Shown here piece after piece: positions 1-9,538 of a stretch of DNA of 64,000 nt. Under the pieces are notes generated by a model. It made no database searches. It was not told where the DNA came from and saw only the letters and a list, made by a program, of their open reading frames with translations. Location: assembly GCF_001904745.1 (NCBI RefSeq), contig NZ_MRCD01000023.1, positions 33,096 through 97,095 on the forward strand, written 5' to 3'. The position numbers and the translations under genes are program-made. This DNA comes from Calothrix sp. HK-06 (GTDB taxonomy: Bacteria > Cyanobacteriota > Cyanobacteriia > Cyanobacteriales > Nostocaceae). How positions within the stretch are numbered: position 1 is the stretch's first letter; each line of letters opens with the position of its first letter.

Positions 1-1431
1 TTGATTACTAACTGGTGGTATGGGCGCCACACTTACCTCTGTAATTTTAGGAGTCGTCACACTACTGGCAGGAGGATTTGCGGTTGTTGTTGTTGGTGGT
101 GTATTTGATGTTGTATTTAATGTTGGAGTAGGAGACTGAGAACCAGAAGCAATTAAAGGACGATTTCCCCTAGCTTTGTAATACAAAATCTCTAAAATTA
201 ATCCGTTTGTATTACCAGTCAAGGATTTATTCGCTTGCTTTGTTTCCTCATAAATACCAGCATAGTAACCACTGTCATCTGGACTTTTAAGGTCTTTTAC
301 AGCATCAAAGAGTTTTTGAGCATAGGCATTATCTGGGAAAAGATAACGCCAACCAAAAGCTGCTTTTGTACTAACGCTGCGTAACTGTGGGTAAGGCTGG
401 TTGTTGTCAGTGATAGTTGCCCATTTCTCACCGTTAGCGTAAATCGTGTTATAGAGAAAATAAGGTTCCCTATCAATATTGTCTTCTGTCACCGCAGTTA
501 ACTGACCCGTGCTATCGTGGCGCCGCTTTTGCACATCTAATACCCTCGCAGCATAATCAGCCAACTCGCCTTTTAATCCAAACTCAATTCCATCTAAAAT
601 ATAAGACTCGCTAACAACATAATTATTAGCGTTAGTACTTTTGAAGTCACGAGTATCAACCGGAATTTGTACACCATTAATTTCAACAAACTTAAACGGC
701 TGCAAATCAAGTGCCTTGGGTGCTTTATAACCCCAAAGTTCATAACCCCTAGCAGCATATTCCTCATAACCAAGTCTTCCTTCTTGCACCAGTAAAGTTT
801 TGTTATCTGCTAGAACAGTGGCGCCGTATAGTTGTTCATCTTTAACTGAGCGAGCGACTTGCCACTTTTTCACAATTCCTTCTAACCAATCTTTATATTG
901 GGGATGACAAGTGCGAATCACATCAAATGCAGCTAGCATCCGACCAATATCTAAAGCCGACCAACCAATACCGCGCTCAATTGGTTTATTTCCATAATCT
1001 ACCATTTCTCCGGTAGCTGCGTTGTAGACTTTATTTGGTAAAGCACCATCAAATAGCTTCAGGTTACTAAGGCTAGTCAAAAACTTATTGAGTCGAGCAT
1101 CAAAGTCAGCTTGGTCAGTTAAATTTAGCGCACGCGCTGCATGTAGCGCCATCAGGTAATTACCCATATCCCAGAGTGTACCCGAAGGATAACCACCAGT
1201 CGAATTAGTAAATCCAGTTGCAGGTTGATAATTCTTGAGAAAATATTGCCAAGCAGTACGCGCGTAGTTTTGTTCTTCTGGCGTCAGTGGAACTGTAATA
1301 CTATTACAAGCAGCACTAGGAGTTTGGGATAACACTGAGGTTGGGATGTAGAACCAAAATTGTATAACTGTCCCTACAAGAAACAATGCAAACCATCTCA
1401 ACAGTTTTTTCTTTATGCGTTTGTGAATCAT
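1..1431 (-). CDS. DUF3131 domain protein, 3' end outside window
   Basis: The reading frame is open from an ATG at 1431 down to the left window edge (477 codons), so the C-terminus is missing. The N-terminus is basic and then hydrophobic (residues 9-25), followed by a segment ending near SAAC, which fits a signal peptide or anchor. The body matches the neighbouring 1554-3032 gene motif for motif: GWSALDIGRM, QEGRLGYEEYAARGYELWG, VSESYILDGIE and TAVTEDNIDREPY. This is the DUF3131 family (six-hairpin glucoamylase-like fold); exported proteins of unknown substrate. The visible C-terminal part turns Thr/Pro rich, like a linker. The two genes are evidently tandem paralogs. A carbohydrate-related envelope role is inferred only from the fold. 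Confidence 0.85.
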   Translation of the reverse strand, partial: MIHKRIKKKLLRWFALFLVGTVIQFWFYIPTSVLSQTPSAACNSITVPLTPEEQNYARTAWQYFLKNYQPATGFTNSTGGYPSGTLWDMGNYLMALHAARALNLTDQADFDARLNKFLTSLSNLKLFDGALPNKVYNAATGEMVDYGNKPIERGIGWSALDIGRMLAAFDVIRTCHPQYKDWLEGIVKKWQVARSVKDEQLYGATVLADNKTLLVQEGRLGYEEYAARGYELWGYKAPKALDLQPFKFVEINGVQIPVDTRDFKSTNANNYVVSESYILDGIEFGLKGELADYAARVLDVQKRRHDSTGQLTAVTEDNIDREPYFLYNTIYANGEKWATITDNNQPYPQLRSVSTKAAFGWRYLFPDNAYAQKLFDAVKDLKSPDDSGYYAGIYEETKQANKSLTGNTNGLILEILYYKARGNRPLIASGSQSPTPTLNTTSNTPPTTTTANPPASSVTTPKITEVSVAPIPPVSNQ

Positions 1432-1453
1432 GATTATAGAACAATGAAAGATT

Positions 1454-1588
1454 GGCAACGGATTATGAACGGATGTAACGGATAAGTTATTTGTTATAAA
1501 CAGCAACAAATAACAAACAACAAACAACTTTTTTAAGGCGCCATTAAAACAAATTAACCATCCGTTGCATCCGTTTTATCCGTTGCCA
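1454..1588. repeat. CCGTT-type inverted repeat, locus A
   Basis: Two inverted arms, at about 1454-1485 and 1558-1588, are built from the unit ACGGATGTA/ACGGATAA and its complement. The right arm encodes the last codons of the 1554-3032 gene (residues ATDKTDATDG). The left arm lies in the gap before the next DUF3131 gene. The same element occurs at 11510-11587, 50107-50189 and 59365-59578. It probably folds into a large hairpin and may act as a terminator. Confidence 0.7.
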
Positions 1589-3032
1589 ATCTTTTCACCC
1601 CAGCCCAAACAACAAGCGGTTTTCCAACTTTCTTATACAGCAAACTTTGCAGAATTACACCATTATTGTTAGCAGTCAAAGCTTTATTTGGCTCGCGCAA
1701 AGACTCGTAATAGCCGTTATACCAGCCTTTTTCAGACTTTAGATTGGTGTAAACAAAATCAGATAAAGCGCGCGTGTAATCGGTGTCATAAAGCACATGC
1801 CAGCCAATTGCTGCTTTGGCACTGAGGAAGCGTAAATTATTGTGTTTTTCTCCGGTGTCGGTGATGGTTGCCCAAGGTTGTCCGTTGACAAATAAGCTGC
1901 TGTAAACGAAATATGGAGCGCGGTCAAGATTATCTTCGGTGACAGCGGTTAATACTTTTGTCGCTTGATAACGAGCTTCTTGAGCAGCTAATATTCTGTC
2001 TGCATAAGCTTTTGGTAATGCTTGAAACCCTGTTTCTATACCATCGAGAATATACGGTTCACTTAGAACGTAATTATTTGCACCAGAGTTTTTAGAGTCG
2101 CGCTTGTCATAAGGAACTCCTTGTCCGTAAAGATTGACAAATGCTGTGTTAGATTCATAATCCAAAGCTTGTTTAACATCTAAACCCCATAGCTTTAGAC
2201 CATATGCAGCGTAATTCTCGTAGCCCAGGCGCCCTTCTTGGTTGTACTGTTCTTTGCCGTTAACAACAGCAGTACCGTACATTTGCCCTTTTTTAGTTAA
2301 ACGGTCTACTTGCCAGTGTCTCCATACGGCTTTGGTGCGCGCTCGCATTTGTGGATATTTTGTCTCAACAATCTTTAACCAGATTGCCATACGCCCCAAA
2401 TCTAGAGCTGACCAACCAATTTCTTCTCGTTTGTCTAATTGACCATAATTAACAGGGGTAAGAGTTTTACTGTTGTAGACTTTATTAGGCAATTCATCTT
2501 TATATAAAGGCATTGAAGCTAAAGTCTTCAACATTCTGGTCATTTTTTTATCAAATTCTGTCGCTGTGATGATGTCCAGTTCTTTTGCACTGACTAAAGC
2601 GGCAATAGCAGCAGCTTGATCCCACATTGTTACAGAAGTAAAGCCATCAACCGAATTTACCAAGCCTGTTTCTTCATTCCAGTTGCGCTCAAAATATGAC
2701 CATGCTTGACGTGCAATCAATGCTTCATCGTTTGTGAGTGTTCCAACTCCAGGGGCAATATAAGCAGTTGTGGTTGTAACATTAGTAGTAATTGGTGTCC
2801 CTTGCAAGCTCACAGATTGAGCATCCAGTTTTGCAACTACTTCCGCTCTTATTTCGGTCTTTTTCTCAAGGGAAGTAGTTGTGGTTGATTGTGACGGTTT
2901 TTGTGCAGAAGTTAAAGAAAGTTGCTTAGACCAAGAGTTGAGAAGCACAATTGTAACAACTGCGGTAACAACTCCTCCTACAGAAGCCAGTATAGACCAG
3001 CTTTTTGGTGGCGGCTCAAAATCAGAATTCAT
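1554..3032 (-). CDS. DUF3131 domain membrane-anchored protein
   Basis: A 492-aa protein with one N-terminal membrane segment (about residues 13-34), a Thr/Ser-rich linker to about 95, then a DUF3131 domain. Shared motifs with the gene downstream include GWSALDLGRM, EGRLGYENYAAYGLKLWG and LSEPYILDGIETGFQ. The family is predicted to be extracytoplasmic and has a glucoamylase-like helical barrel; no substrate is known. The final residues (ATDKTDATDG) and the stop codon are encoded by an ACGGAT repeat arm, so the natural C-terminus has been rewritten by a dispersed repeat. It precedes the partial paralog by about 120 bp on the same strand and may be cotranscribed with it. Confidence 0.85.
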   Translation of the reverse strand: MNSDFEPPPKSWSILASVGGVVTAVVTIVLLNSWSKQLSLTSAQKPSQSTTTTSLEKKTEIRAEVVAKLDAQSVSLQGTPITTNVTTTTAYIAPGVGTLTNDEALIARQAWSYFERNWNEETGLVNSVDGFTSVTMWDQAAAIAALVSAKELDIITATEFDKKMTRMLKTLASMPLYKDELPNKVYNSKTLTPVNYGQLDKREEIGWSALDLGRMAIWLKIVETKYPQMRARTKAVWRHWQVDRLTKKGQMYGTAVVNGKEQYNQEGRLGYENYAAYGLKLWGLDVKQALDYESNTAFVNLYGQGVPYDKRDSKNSGANNYVLSEPYILDGIETGFQALPKAYADRILAAQEARYQATKVLTAVTEDNLDRAPYFVYSSLFVNGQPWATITDTGEKHNNLRFLSAKAAIGWHVLYDTDYTRALSDFVYTNLKSEKGWYNGYYESLREPNKALTANNNGVILQSLLYKKVGKPLVVWAGVKRLATDKTDATDG

Positions 3033-3352
3033 AGTTAGTTATTTAAAGGTTCTTGTACAAACTTTATTCTTCCCAGCTAGTTGAGCTAACTAACAAATGT
3101 TGTAAAAAAGTATCGCGGATTAGGTAGTTTTGCTAGCCAAAGTTGTACAACTCAGCCTTTTTATCATATTTTCCTTGAAGATGGGTTGGTTTTTCATGAC
3201 AATAATAATGATTATTTGAGCAAATAAATTTGTGCCTATAATTTACTTGCTCTTGCTTTCCGTAAATGCCGTAAGGTTACAAGAGTTCAATTCAAGCTAA
3301 AGTGGAGTAAAAATTTTGCAAAGTTTTTGATATTTAAAGGGAATTATTTTTC
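3033..3352. other. Intergenic region, divergent promoters expected
   Basis: About 320 bp between the minus-strand DUF3131 gene and the plus-strand KAS III remnant. AT-rich with short T and A runs. No open frame, RNA gene or clear repeat was recognised. It should hold the promoter of the DUF3131 pair. Confidence 0.4.
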
Positions 3353-3744
3353 ATGCACAATCCTGTTGGTATTCGCTCGCTTTCAGTTAACTTTCCCAGC
3401 GTAGTCCGCACGAATGATTACTACAAAGAAAAGTATCCTAATTTAGTTGCTCAAGCTGAAAAAAAAGCTTGGCAAGACTCTTTTCGCTAGTTGAATCTGC
3501 TCCTAGCAATGAGTTTGAATTAGAGATGATGCCATATCTTCAAGACCCATTTCGTGGCACAGTTGAGCGGCGAGTACTGGGTCTGGGAGAGTCATCGCTG
3601 ACGCTAGAATATAAAGCAGCTAAAGATGCACTATTATCGGCAAAGTTTTCCCCAAATGATGTAGATTTGTTAATTGTTTCTTCGTTTTTGCCCGAACAAA
3701 TTGGATTTGGTAATGCTGCTTTTCTTGCTCGTTTGGCAGAATGA
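3353..3744 (+). pseudogene. Beta-ketoacyl-ACP synthase III (KAS III) remnant, frameshifted and truncated
   Basis: An ATG at 3353 opens a frame reading NPVGIRSLSVNFPSVVRTND, typical of the N-terminus of cyanobacterial KAS III-like proteins, and stops after 45 codons. The next frame (from about 3469) carries on with KAS III-like sequence: RRVLGLGESSLTLEYKAAKDA, then DVDLLIVSSFLPEQ and FGNAAFLARLAE, and stops at 3744. A single frameshift in the run of A at about 3459-3466 explains the break. The catalytic Cys-His-Asn region and the whole C-terminal half are absent, so no enzyme can be made. Homology is judged from motifs only. Confidence 0.75.
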
Positions 3745-3819
3745 ATTTATCCAAGAAGATTAAACCTAAAATTAATAGTAGATTCTCATGATGTTGAGAC
3801 GCTTCGGTTCCTCGCCTCT

Positions 3820-5703
3820 CTATTTGTACGATAATATACATGCGCCTTGAACGCGAGTAACGGCGCCGTATAATTTCATATTCGTTTGGTTAAAAATTAT
3901 TACATGCACTTGACTAGATAGGTTGATTTCGGCGTTGATTTGTTCTATTAGTTCTGCGTCTGGTTGGTAGTTGGCGCCTGTTCCTCGAACAAAACGACGA
4001 ATAATTCCAAGTACATATAAAGGTTTATCTGGAAAAATTTTTGTTCGCTTTCTAACTAAATACGCTTTACCCACAGATAAATAATTCGATAACTGTTCAG
4101 TAATTTGCTGCACTTCAACTGGTAATAAGTCATGGGCAATAAATTTATCGGTGTGGTTGACGTGCTGACGTTCTAGTTGAAATAGTTTGAATGATGGTTG
4201 ATACTGTTGACGAAGTAATAAATATTTGTTCGCTTGGTCGGGTTGTGAACAGCGCATATAGAAACCGTAAAGTATTTCGCAGCTTGGTATTACTAACTCT
4301 GGGTCGAGGTCTATAGCTTTGTTCAGGTAGTCAATACCTTTACCATCATAGTTTTGCAGCAATATTCTCCCTAACTCGTAATTCGCTTTAGCATGGTTAG
4401 GGTCAGATGCTAGCAACGAGGAAAATATTTTTATAGCAGCTTCTTGAGATTGAAACTTTTCTGTTAAAACACCCTGTTTCCATGCTTGTTCGGGAGTTAA
4501 AGTATATTTATATGCTTTTGCTTCTAATGCCGTTAAGTTTTGCCGTTGATACAGTAGTCTAACGTGCATTTTTTGCCAATATGAAGCAATTTCTCGCTTC
4601 CACTGCTCATCTAGATATGCAGCAAAGCTAAATAATGTCTCGTCAAAGAAGTATTCTGCTGCTGTTTCTTCAATATATGCAGGTAGTTTATTAGTATTAT
4701 CTGCATTGATGAGATATGCCATTGCTTCAAGACGTTCTGATAAGCAAGGGTGAGTATCATCGTTATTGGTAATGTCTGAACAAGCTAACCCTAACCATTT
4801 AACTGCGTCATGAGTTTTAATATCTGTTCTCAAAGCTTGCAGCAGTTTAGTTATTGTACCATTCGGCGCCTCGGAGCTATGAATTGCTTTTTCATAAATA
4901 TTTTTCCAGAATACTTCATGTAAAAACGAGTTATGTATATATATATTAATTAATTCTTCTGCTGAAGTTTCAATGCCACATATTTCAACCGAACGTCTAT
5001 CTGCTTCGTACTCTTGTGCGCGTGCGAGTGCGAAAGAATAAGCGTTAAAATATGGTTCGTACCATTGAAAAAAATACTTAAATAGAAAAAAGTCCCCAGT
5101 AGAAGCTAATTGATACCAAGTTCGTCGCACTCGGTAAACCCATCCAGAAAAGCGACTGTGGTTTCCAGATAAATGTCCTAACTCATGAGCTATTGTCGAA
5201 CGAAACTGTTCAACACTCAATGATTGTAGTAACGGCAACCCTAATAATAAGTAGTTTTTCTGCCAACCCAGAAAACCTAAACGCGGTATTTGTAAAACAC
5301 CCGCATTATGCTCATAAGTTAATAATATATGGTGAATTCGAGGCGCCTTTAATATTTCTCTAATTTCATCAATAATCGCAAACAGGTCTGGTAGCTGTTG
5401 ACGGTATAATTCTAAACCCTTTGGACGCTGGAATTTCACCCAAAATAATCGAATAATGCCAATTATTAATATAATAATTATATAGTCAATACGTTTAACT
5501 AAATAATCTAATTGCGTTGATACAATAAAATTTCTTAAAGTCCATATCCCACCGCACATTAATAAAAATACAGATGTAATATAAGCATACCCTAGTATTG
5601 CTAGCAAAAAAACGCGCAGCTTATAGTAAGAAGGGTTTTGCCGAGCATATTTCTCTATTTTCTGAACTATTACGTTAAATTGCTCTCGCTGTTGAATATT
5701 CAT
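3820..5703 (-). CDS. M48-family metalloprotease with C-terminal TPR-like region
   Basis: A 627-aa protein. Residues 30-62 and 72-88 form hydrophobic membrane segments. The zinc motif HELGH lies at 173-177, and EYEAD (about 237) supplies the third ligand, as in M48 (HtpX/Ste24-like) peptidases. A long helical C-terminal part includes repeats such as HAKANYELGRILLQNYDGKG, typical of TPRs and probably used for substrate or partner binding. Expected at the plasma membrane with its active site in the cytosol. The start codon overlaps the stop of a short upstream reading frame (ATGA), suggesting translational coupling or gene erosion. An M48 peptidase call is secure; the substrate is unknown. Confidence 0.88.
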   Translation of the reverse strand: MNIQQREQFNVIVQKIEKYARQNPSYYKLRVFLLAILGYAYITSVFLLMCGGIWTLRNFIVSTQLDYLVKRIDYIIIILIIGIIRLFWVKFQRPKGLELYRQQLPDLFAIIDEIREILKAPRIHHILLTYEHNAGVLQIPRLGFLGWQKNYLLLGLPLLQSLSVEQFRSTIAHELGHLSGNHSRFSGWVYRVRRTWYQLASTGDFFLFKYFFQWYEPYFNAYSFALARAQEYEADRRSVEICGIETSAEELINIYIHNSFLHEVFWKNIYEKAIHSSEAPNGTITKLLQALRTDIKTHDAVKWLGLACSDITNNDDTHPCLSERLEAMAYLINADNTNKLPAYIEETAAEYFFDETLFSFAAYLDEQWKREIASYWQKMHVRLLYQRQNLTALEAKAYKYTLTPEQAWKQGVLTEKFQSQEAAIKIFSSLLASDPNHAKANYELGRILLQNYDGKGIDYLNKAIDLDPELVIPSCEILYGFYMRCSQPDQANKYLLLRQQYQPSFKLFQLERQHVNHTDKFIAHDLLPVEVQQITEQLSNYLSVGKAYLVRKRTKIFPDKPLYVLGIIRRFVRGTGANYQPDAELIEQINAEINLSSQVHVIIFNQTNMKLYGAVTRVQGACILSYK

Positions 5704-5849
5704 CTATCTTCTTCTTTGTAAGTCATACAGGACTTTTTCTTTGCATACCAACGTTTAGGTTTACCAGGATTTTTTCTTTTAGCTAGCACAATTAATCTTT
5801 CTGCTGTATCTTGTGATACCAGTTTTAATAATTTTTGCTGTAGTGGCAC
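5700..5849 (-). CDS. Short ORF or gene fragment fused by overlap to the M48 gene
   Basis: An open frame runs from a stop near 5880 to a TGA at 5700-5702, overlapping the ATG of the protease gene. The only plausible start is a GTG at 5849, giving 49 residues ending in a basic stretch (RKNPGKPKRWYAKKKSC). The family is not recognised. It may be the tail of a decayed gene (open sequence continues upstream of the GTG) or a real small coupled gene. Low confidence. Confidence 0.3.
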   Translation of the reverse strand: MPLQQKLLKLVSQDTAERLIVLAKRKNPGKPKRWYAKKKSCMTYKEEDR

Positions 5850-5879
5850 ACATTCAATATCAATACGTGTTTCTTTATA

Positions 5880-6162
5880 CTAAGCATTAATTTAATAACG
5901 ATATGTATATATAAAGATGAATAAGCCAATAAAGATAATAAATCCAATCGACGTAAGCATTTCTAGCACCCGGTAATACGTTCATAAGATAAAAAGAATA
6001 TTCATTTGTTGAGCAATTAACTATGCCCGTAAATATAATGATTCACTATTATTGAGTCAAATTTATTAAGTAGATGTATGTAATTGCAGTTTCAATATGA
6101 AGAGTATAAAAAGAATCCCGGTTTCTTGAAAAAACCGGGATTCTAAATGTAAATGATAATAA
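5880..6162. other. Intergenic region with one hairpin
   Basis: About 280 bp of AT-rich DNA between the MscS gene (stop at 6163) and the protease block. The only structure seen is the hairpin at 6112-6144; no gene was recognised. Confidence 0.4.
6112..6144. terminator. Hairpin of the AGAAACCGGGTTTCT family
   Basis: A near-perfect inverted repeat (AGAATCCCGGTTT and its complement around a short loop) lies just downstream of the MscS stop codon. Similar GAAACC(C/T)GG hairpins recur at 24946-24978 and 31232-31263 and as single arms at 9440-9520, 15227-15295, 18617-18633 and 54555-54575. It is therefore a dispersed repeat used as a terminator. Confidence 0.7.
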
Positions 6163-7065
6163 TTATGAGGGTATTAATGCGGCACCATTAGACCCTTTAG
6201 TTAGTCCATTCAGGCTAAATGCTTCAACAGGAACTGGATATTCAGCTTGAGTGAATGTTTCGCGAATTGTCTTATTAGTATCGAAGTACACTTGCCAGTA
6301 ATGGTCATTATTGCAATAAGGACGTACTACCAAGACTGGGCCAGCAGCCTCAAATTTCAGAATTTCGATGTCGGGTGCAGGAGAGCTAAGAACGTTTGGA
6401 ATAGTGCTAACTCGTTCTCTCAAGCGCCGAATTGCGTCGTTATGGTCTACGCTATGGTTTAGTTGAGCTACTAAATCAACACGTCGATAGGCATTGGTAG
6501 AGAAGTTTTGGATGTTATCGGAGAAAATTTTGTTATTACCGACAATTGTCATCACGTTGTCAGGGGTATTAATAGAAGTGGCAAACAATCCAATTTCGTG
6601 GACAGTTCCCGTTACACCACCTGCACAAATAAAATCACCAACTTTGAATGGACGGAAGAGTACTAGGAATGCACCAGCAGCAAAGTTTGCTAGTAGTCCA
6701 CCCCATGCGGCGCCAATTGCTACACCTGCTGCTGCGAGTAATGCAGCAAATGATGTGGTTTCAATTCCGAAGAAACCTAGTAAAGCGACAATTAATATCA
6801 CCCGTAATGTTACGGAGATAATGTTAGTTAGGTAACTAATGAGTGTCGCATCTACATGTTGATTACGGAATACACGCCGTAATAGTCTTGTCGCAAAGTC
6901 TATAAGCTTTTGACCGACTATCCACAGTGCGATAGCGCCTAAAATTTTCAGTCCAAACGTGGTCAATAGTGAAACAGCCACTGTACCAATTTGATTGATA
7001 TCCATAAATACAAAAGATACGAATCTCATGATGTCTTTATTAAGACAATACATAAAATTTGTCAC
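6163..7065 (-). CDS. MscS-family small mechanosensitive channel
   Basis: Up to 300 aa. The core has three membrane helices and the MscS pore/beta signature: GLLANFAAGAFLVLFRPFKV at about residues 123-142, followed by GDFICAGGVTGTV. The protein resembles compact bacterial MscS channels that open under membrane tension to release solutes. Two starts are possible: ATG at 7065 or ATG at 7005 (MDINQIGTV). The second fits the usual N-terminus of short MscS proteins better; neither has a clear ribosome site. A hairpin terminator follows at 6112-6144. Transcribed divergently from the MFS gene at 7255. Confidence 0.9.
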   Translation of the reverse strand: MTNFMYCLNKDIMRFVSFVFMDINQIGTVAVSLLTTFGLKILGAIALWIVGQKLIDFATRLLRRVFRNQHVDATLISYLTNIISVTLRVILIVALLGFFGIETTSFAALLAAAGVAIGAAWGGLLANFAAGAFLVLFRPFKVGDFICAGGVTGTVHEIGLFATSINTPDNVMTIVGNNKIFSDNIQNFSTNAYRRVDLVAQLNHSVDHNDAIRRLRERVSTIPNVLSSPAPDIEILKFEAAGPVLVVRPYCNNDHYWQVYFDTNKTIRETFTQAEYPVPVEAFSLNGLTKGSNGAALIPS

Positions 7066-7254
7066 ATCAGCGCAAAATTACTTATTTTTTTTATTAAATA
7101 AATGTTAAATCAATTTGGCTAAATATTAAAAAAATATTAAAAAATTTAATATTTTTTTGTAAAGTTTCTGCACTTTCTACTGAGTTTGTGCAGTCAAGTA
7201 CTAGTACCTAGATGATAAAGGTGCGATACTTCAAAAAAGTAATTTCAAAGCATT

Positions 7255-8508
7255 ATGGAAATCAAACTTTTTGGTCTGCCCGCTGAAAAAGGTAGATGGT
7301 TATTTATACCTCTTGGTTTAACGGTACTATTGTGTTTGGGTACGGTGTATTCGTGGAGTATTTTCAGAAAACCTCTTGAAAAATTACTTAACATTGGCGC
7401 CACAGAAAGTTTGTTACCTTTTACTGTACTATTGGTAGTTTTTGCAGTATTAATGCCAATTACAGGATTTTACATCAATCGCTTTGGCGCCCGTTTAATT
7501 ACAGCAGTTGGAGGGGTAATAACCGGGTTGGGTTATATTCTTTCGAGTTTTGAAGGTAATATAACTACATTAACTTTTACTTACGGTGTGATTGCTGGTG
7601 TAGGAGTTGGAATTGTATATGGTGTACCGTTAGCGGTAGTAGCTAAATGGTTTCCTGATAAAAAGGGTTTGGCTGTTGGGTTAACTGTAATTGGGTTTGG
7701 TTTGTCTCCGTTAATTACAGCACCTTTAGCAAAATCACTTATTGACACAAATGGTGTTAGGCAAACCTTTGTAATTCTAGGTGTTGCTTTTACTGTAATA
7801 ATTCTGGCAATTTCAACAGTTTTACAAACACCACCGACAGGTTGGAAACCTCAAGGTTTTCATGCTTCTGCTAAAACAACCAGTACAGTTAACGAAAGAG
7901 TACCAATGCTCTCTAGTGGCTCATTTTATGGGTTATGGTTGTGCTACGCTATCGGTTCCTTTGCTGGACTTGCTGCAATTGGTATTGCTAGTCCCCTCGC
8001 ACAAGAAATTGTCAAGCTCGATGCGGCAACTGCTGCTTCGTTAGTATCTTTGTTTGCTATATTTAACGGCGTCGGCAGACCTTTCTTTGGTTGGTTCACT
8101 GACCGCTTCAGTCCTAAATATGGAGCAATATTAGCATTTGTACTAATATTAATCGCTTCGATTATGATGTTGAAGGTTGGGCCAGGTGATGCTTTGACTT
8201 ATAAGCTCGCTTTTGCACTGTTTTATTTTTCGTTAGGAGGGTGGTTGGCAATTGCACCAACTTCTACGTTAACTTTGTTTAATCCTGAAAATTATGCCAA
8301 GAATTATGGGATTGTTTTTACCGCGTATGGAGTGGGCGCCTTGGGTGGGACTTTACTCGCTGGTAGAATTAGAGATATTTTTGGTAGTTATACTAGTTTC
8401 TTTTACCCTACTGCCGGTTTGGCGGTTTTGGGGATTGTGTTGGCTTTGTTTACTTTGAAGCGTAGTTCGGTTGTTGTAGGAAAAGACGTTGAGCGGATTG
8501 GTTTGTAA
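7255..8508 (+). CDS. OFA-family MFS transporter
   Basis: A 417-aa protein with about 12 hydrophobic segments. Features of the oxalate/formate antiporter (OFA) group of the major facilitator superfamily include GTVYSWSIFRKPLE near residue 29, the long GVIAGVGVGIVYGVP helix, WFPDKKGLAVG (about 132-142), and NGVGRPFFGWFTDR in the second half. Members carry small carboxylates such as oxalate, formate, lactate or pyruvate; the substrate here cannot be told. The gene stands alone after an AT-rich promoter region. A short inverted repeat (GTAAGGACTGAAGTCCTCATTAC) follows the stop. Confidence 0.85.
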   Translation: MEIKLFGLPAEKGRWLFIPLGLTVLLCLGTVYSWSIFRKPLEKLLNIGATESLLPFTVLLVVFAVLMPITGFYINRFGARLITAVGGVITGLGYILSSFEGNITTLTFTYGVIAGVGVGIVYGVPLAVVAKWFPDKKGLAVGLTVIGFGLSPLITAPLAKSLIDTNGVRQTFVILGVAFTVIILAISTVLQTPPTGWKPQGFHASAKTTSTVNERVPMLSSGSFYGLWLCYAIGSFAGLAAIGIASPLAQEIVKLDAATAASLVSLFAIFNGVGRPFFGWFTDRFSPKYGAILAFVLILIASIMMLKVGPGDALTYKLAFALFYFSLGGWLAIAPTSTLTLFNPENYAKNYGIVFTAYGVGALGGTLLAGRIRDIFGSYTSFFYPTAGLAVLGIVLALFTLKRSSVVVGKDVERIGL

Positions 8509-8548
8509 AGGGTAAGGACTGAAGTCCTCATTACAAAAAGGGGGAAAA

Positions 8549-8624
8549 GCAAAAAGCGCTTGGACGTGTGACCGTGTTTCCACTCCAAGCGCTTTCTGTT
8601 TTCAACTTACTCCTCACACACTCC
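8549..8624 (-). ncRNA. Small RNA gene copy 1 of 3, with terminator hairpin
   Basis: Read on the minus strand, the conserved block begins GGAGTGTGTGAGGAGTAAG, continues for about 30 nt, then forms a hairpin (AAGCGCTTGGA paired with TCCAAGCGCTT) followed by T residues, an intrinsic terminator. Upstream are a -10-like TATTCT (8628-8633) and, 17 bp further, TTGCCA within a conserved ACTTG. Copies 2 and 3 lie at 9309-9381 and 9539-9614. Promoter, transcribed part and terminator are all conserved while the DNA between copies is not, the pattern of a repeated sRNA gene. The target is unknown. Confidence 0.65.
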
Positions 8625-8722
8625 TAAAGAATATCCCTTGTTGTCGAATATGGCAAGTGTTTCTGACAACTTTTTGTAAAATCTTTCAAACCACTGTATA
8701 ATCATGTAACGATAGGCACCGT

Positions 8723-8956
8723 TTATCGTTTCTGGATAACTATATCGGGGTAACCTTGGTGTACTACAACATACTGCTCAATCCCAATATCCAGATTTGC
8801 GATGGCATCTGCATCCTTAGAAATAGTCGTCCTCTTGGCCGGAGTCTGACAATAAAAATATAAAGTTTTTTGCTTAGGGTCAAATTGTAGCTGACAAATA
8901 CCCCAAAAAGGAAACCGATGCGCCCAAAATTGACAAATTAAATGAATGTAACTCAT
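8723..8956 (-). CDS. Conserved-looking small protein, unknown
   Basis: A 77-aa frame with Trp/Phe-rich N-terminal part (FWAHRFPFWGICQLQFD) and an acidic middle. No family recognised. No overlapping better candidate exists and it lies between small RNA copies 1 and 2. It could be a real small cytosolic protein; coding status is uncertain. Confidence 0.4.
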   Translation of the reverse strand: MSYIHLICQFWAHRFPFWGICQLQFDPKQKTLYFYCQTPAKRTTISKDADAIANLDIGIEQYVVVHQGYPDIVIQKR

Positions 8957-9308
8957 GCCTTACAGCTACTCCAGGAAAGGTGTAGATTTGTGAATCGCAA
9001 TAATTAGTAAAAATTTTGTTTGATAGGCGCCATAAGAAAGCGCTAGGCTTTTGATTAAGGCTAACGCTAGAAAATATGGTGCATTCATTGAGAAAATTCC
9101 AAACTCCGAGTCTTTATCTAAAGCGACCCGTTTGAGTGCAGAGTTTTTAACTAGCTTTTAGATTCGCATCAAATACGCCTGTCTAATCGAACTTTAAGAC
9201 TTTTTTCAGAATTGGGAACTTTATGTAGAGATATTACGTCCTCAATTTGCTGGAAATATTTTATACAAGTAAGTTGCTAAATATCAGATTTTTATATTTG
9301 TAGAAAGC

Positions 9309-9381
9309 AAAAAGCGCCTGGACGTGTGACCGTGTTTCCACTCCAAGCGCTTTCTGTTCTCAACTTACTCCTCACACACTC
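9309..9381 (-). ncRNA. Small RNA gene copy 2 of 3
   Basis: Same architecture as copy 1: minus-strand GGAGTGTGTGAGGAGTAAG start, hairpin GCGCTTGGA/TCCAGGCGC with one G-T pair, then a T run. The -10-like box is TATTAT (9386-9391), with ACTTGT upstream. The stem differs from copy 1 by a base change (AAGCGCC against AAGCGCT) that keeps pairing through wobble. Confidence 0.65.
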
Positions 9382-9538
9382 CTATATAATAGAGTGTTTT
9401 TAAAATAAAACAAGTAATGCTGGTGACACTTTGCTAACTGTACACCCAGAAACCGGGTTTATTATTACAACCTATACTAAAAAACCAAGTCTCTCAACAG
9501 AAACCCGGTTTCTCATTTCTCACATTTAAATAAAATAC

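Noticed and set aside
6494..6835. 113-codon plus-strand frame inside the MscS gene
   Set aside because: Antisense to a well conserved MscS core; no ribosome site.
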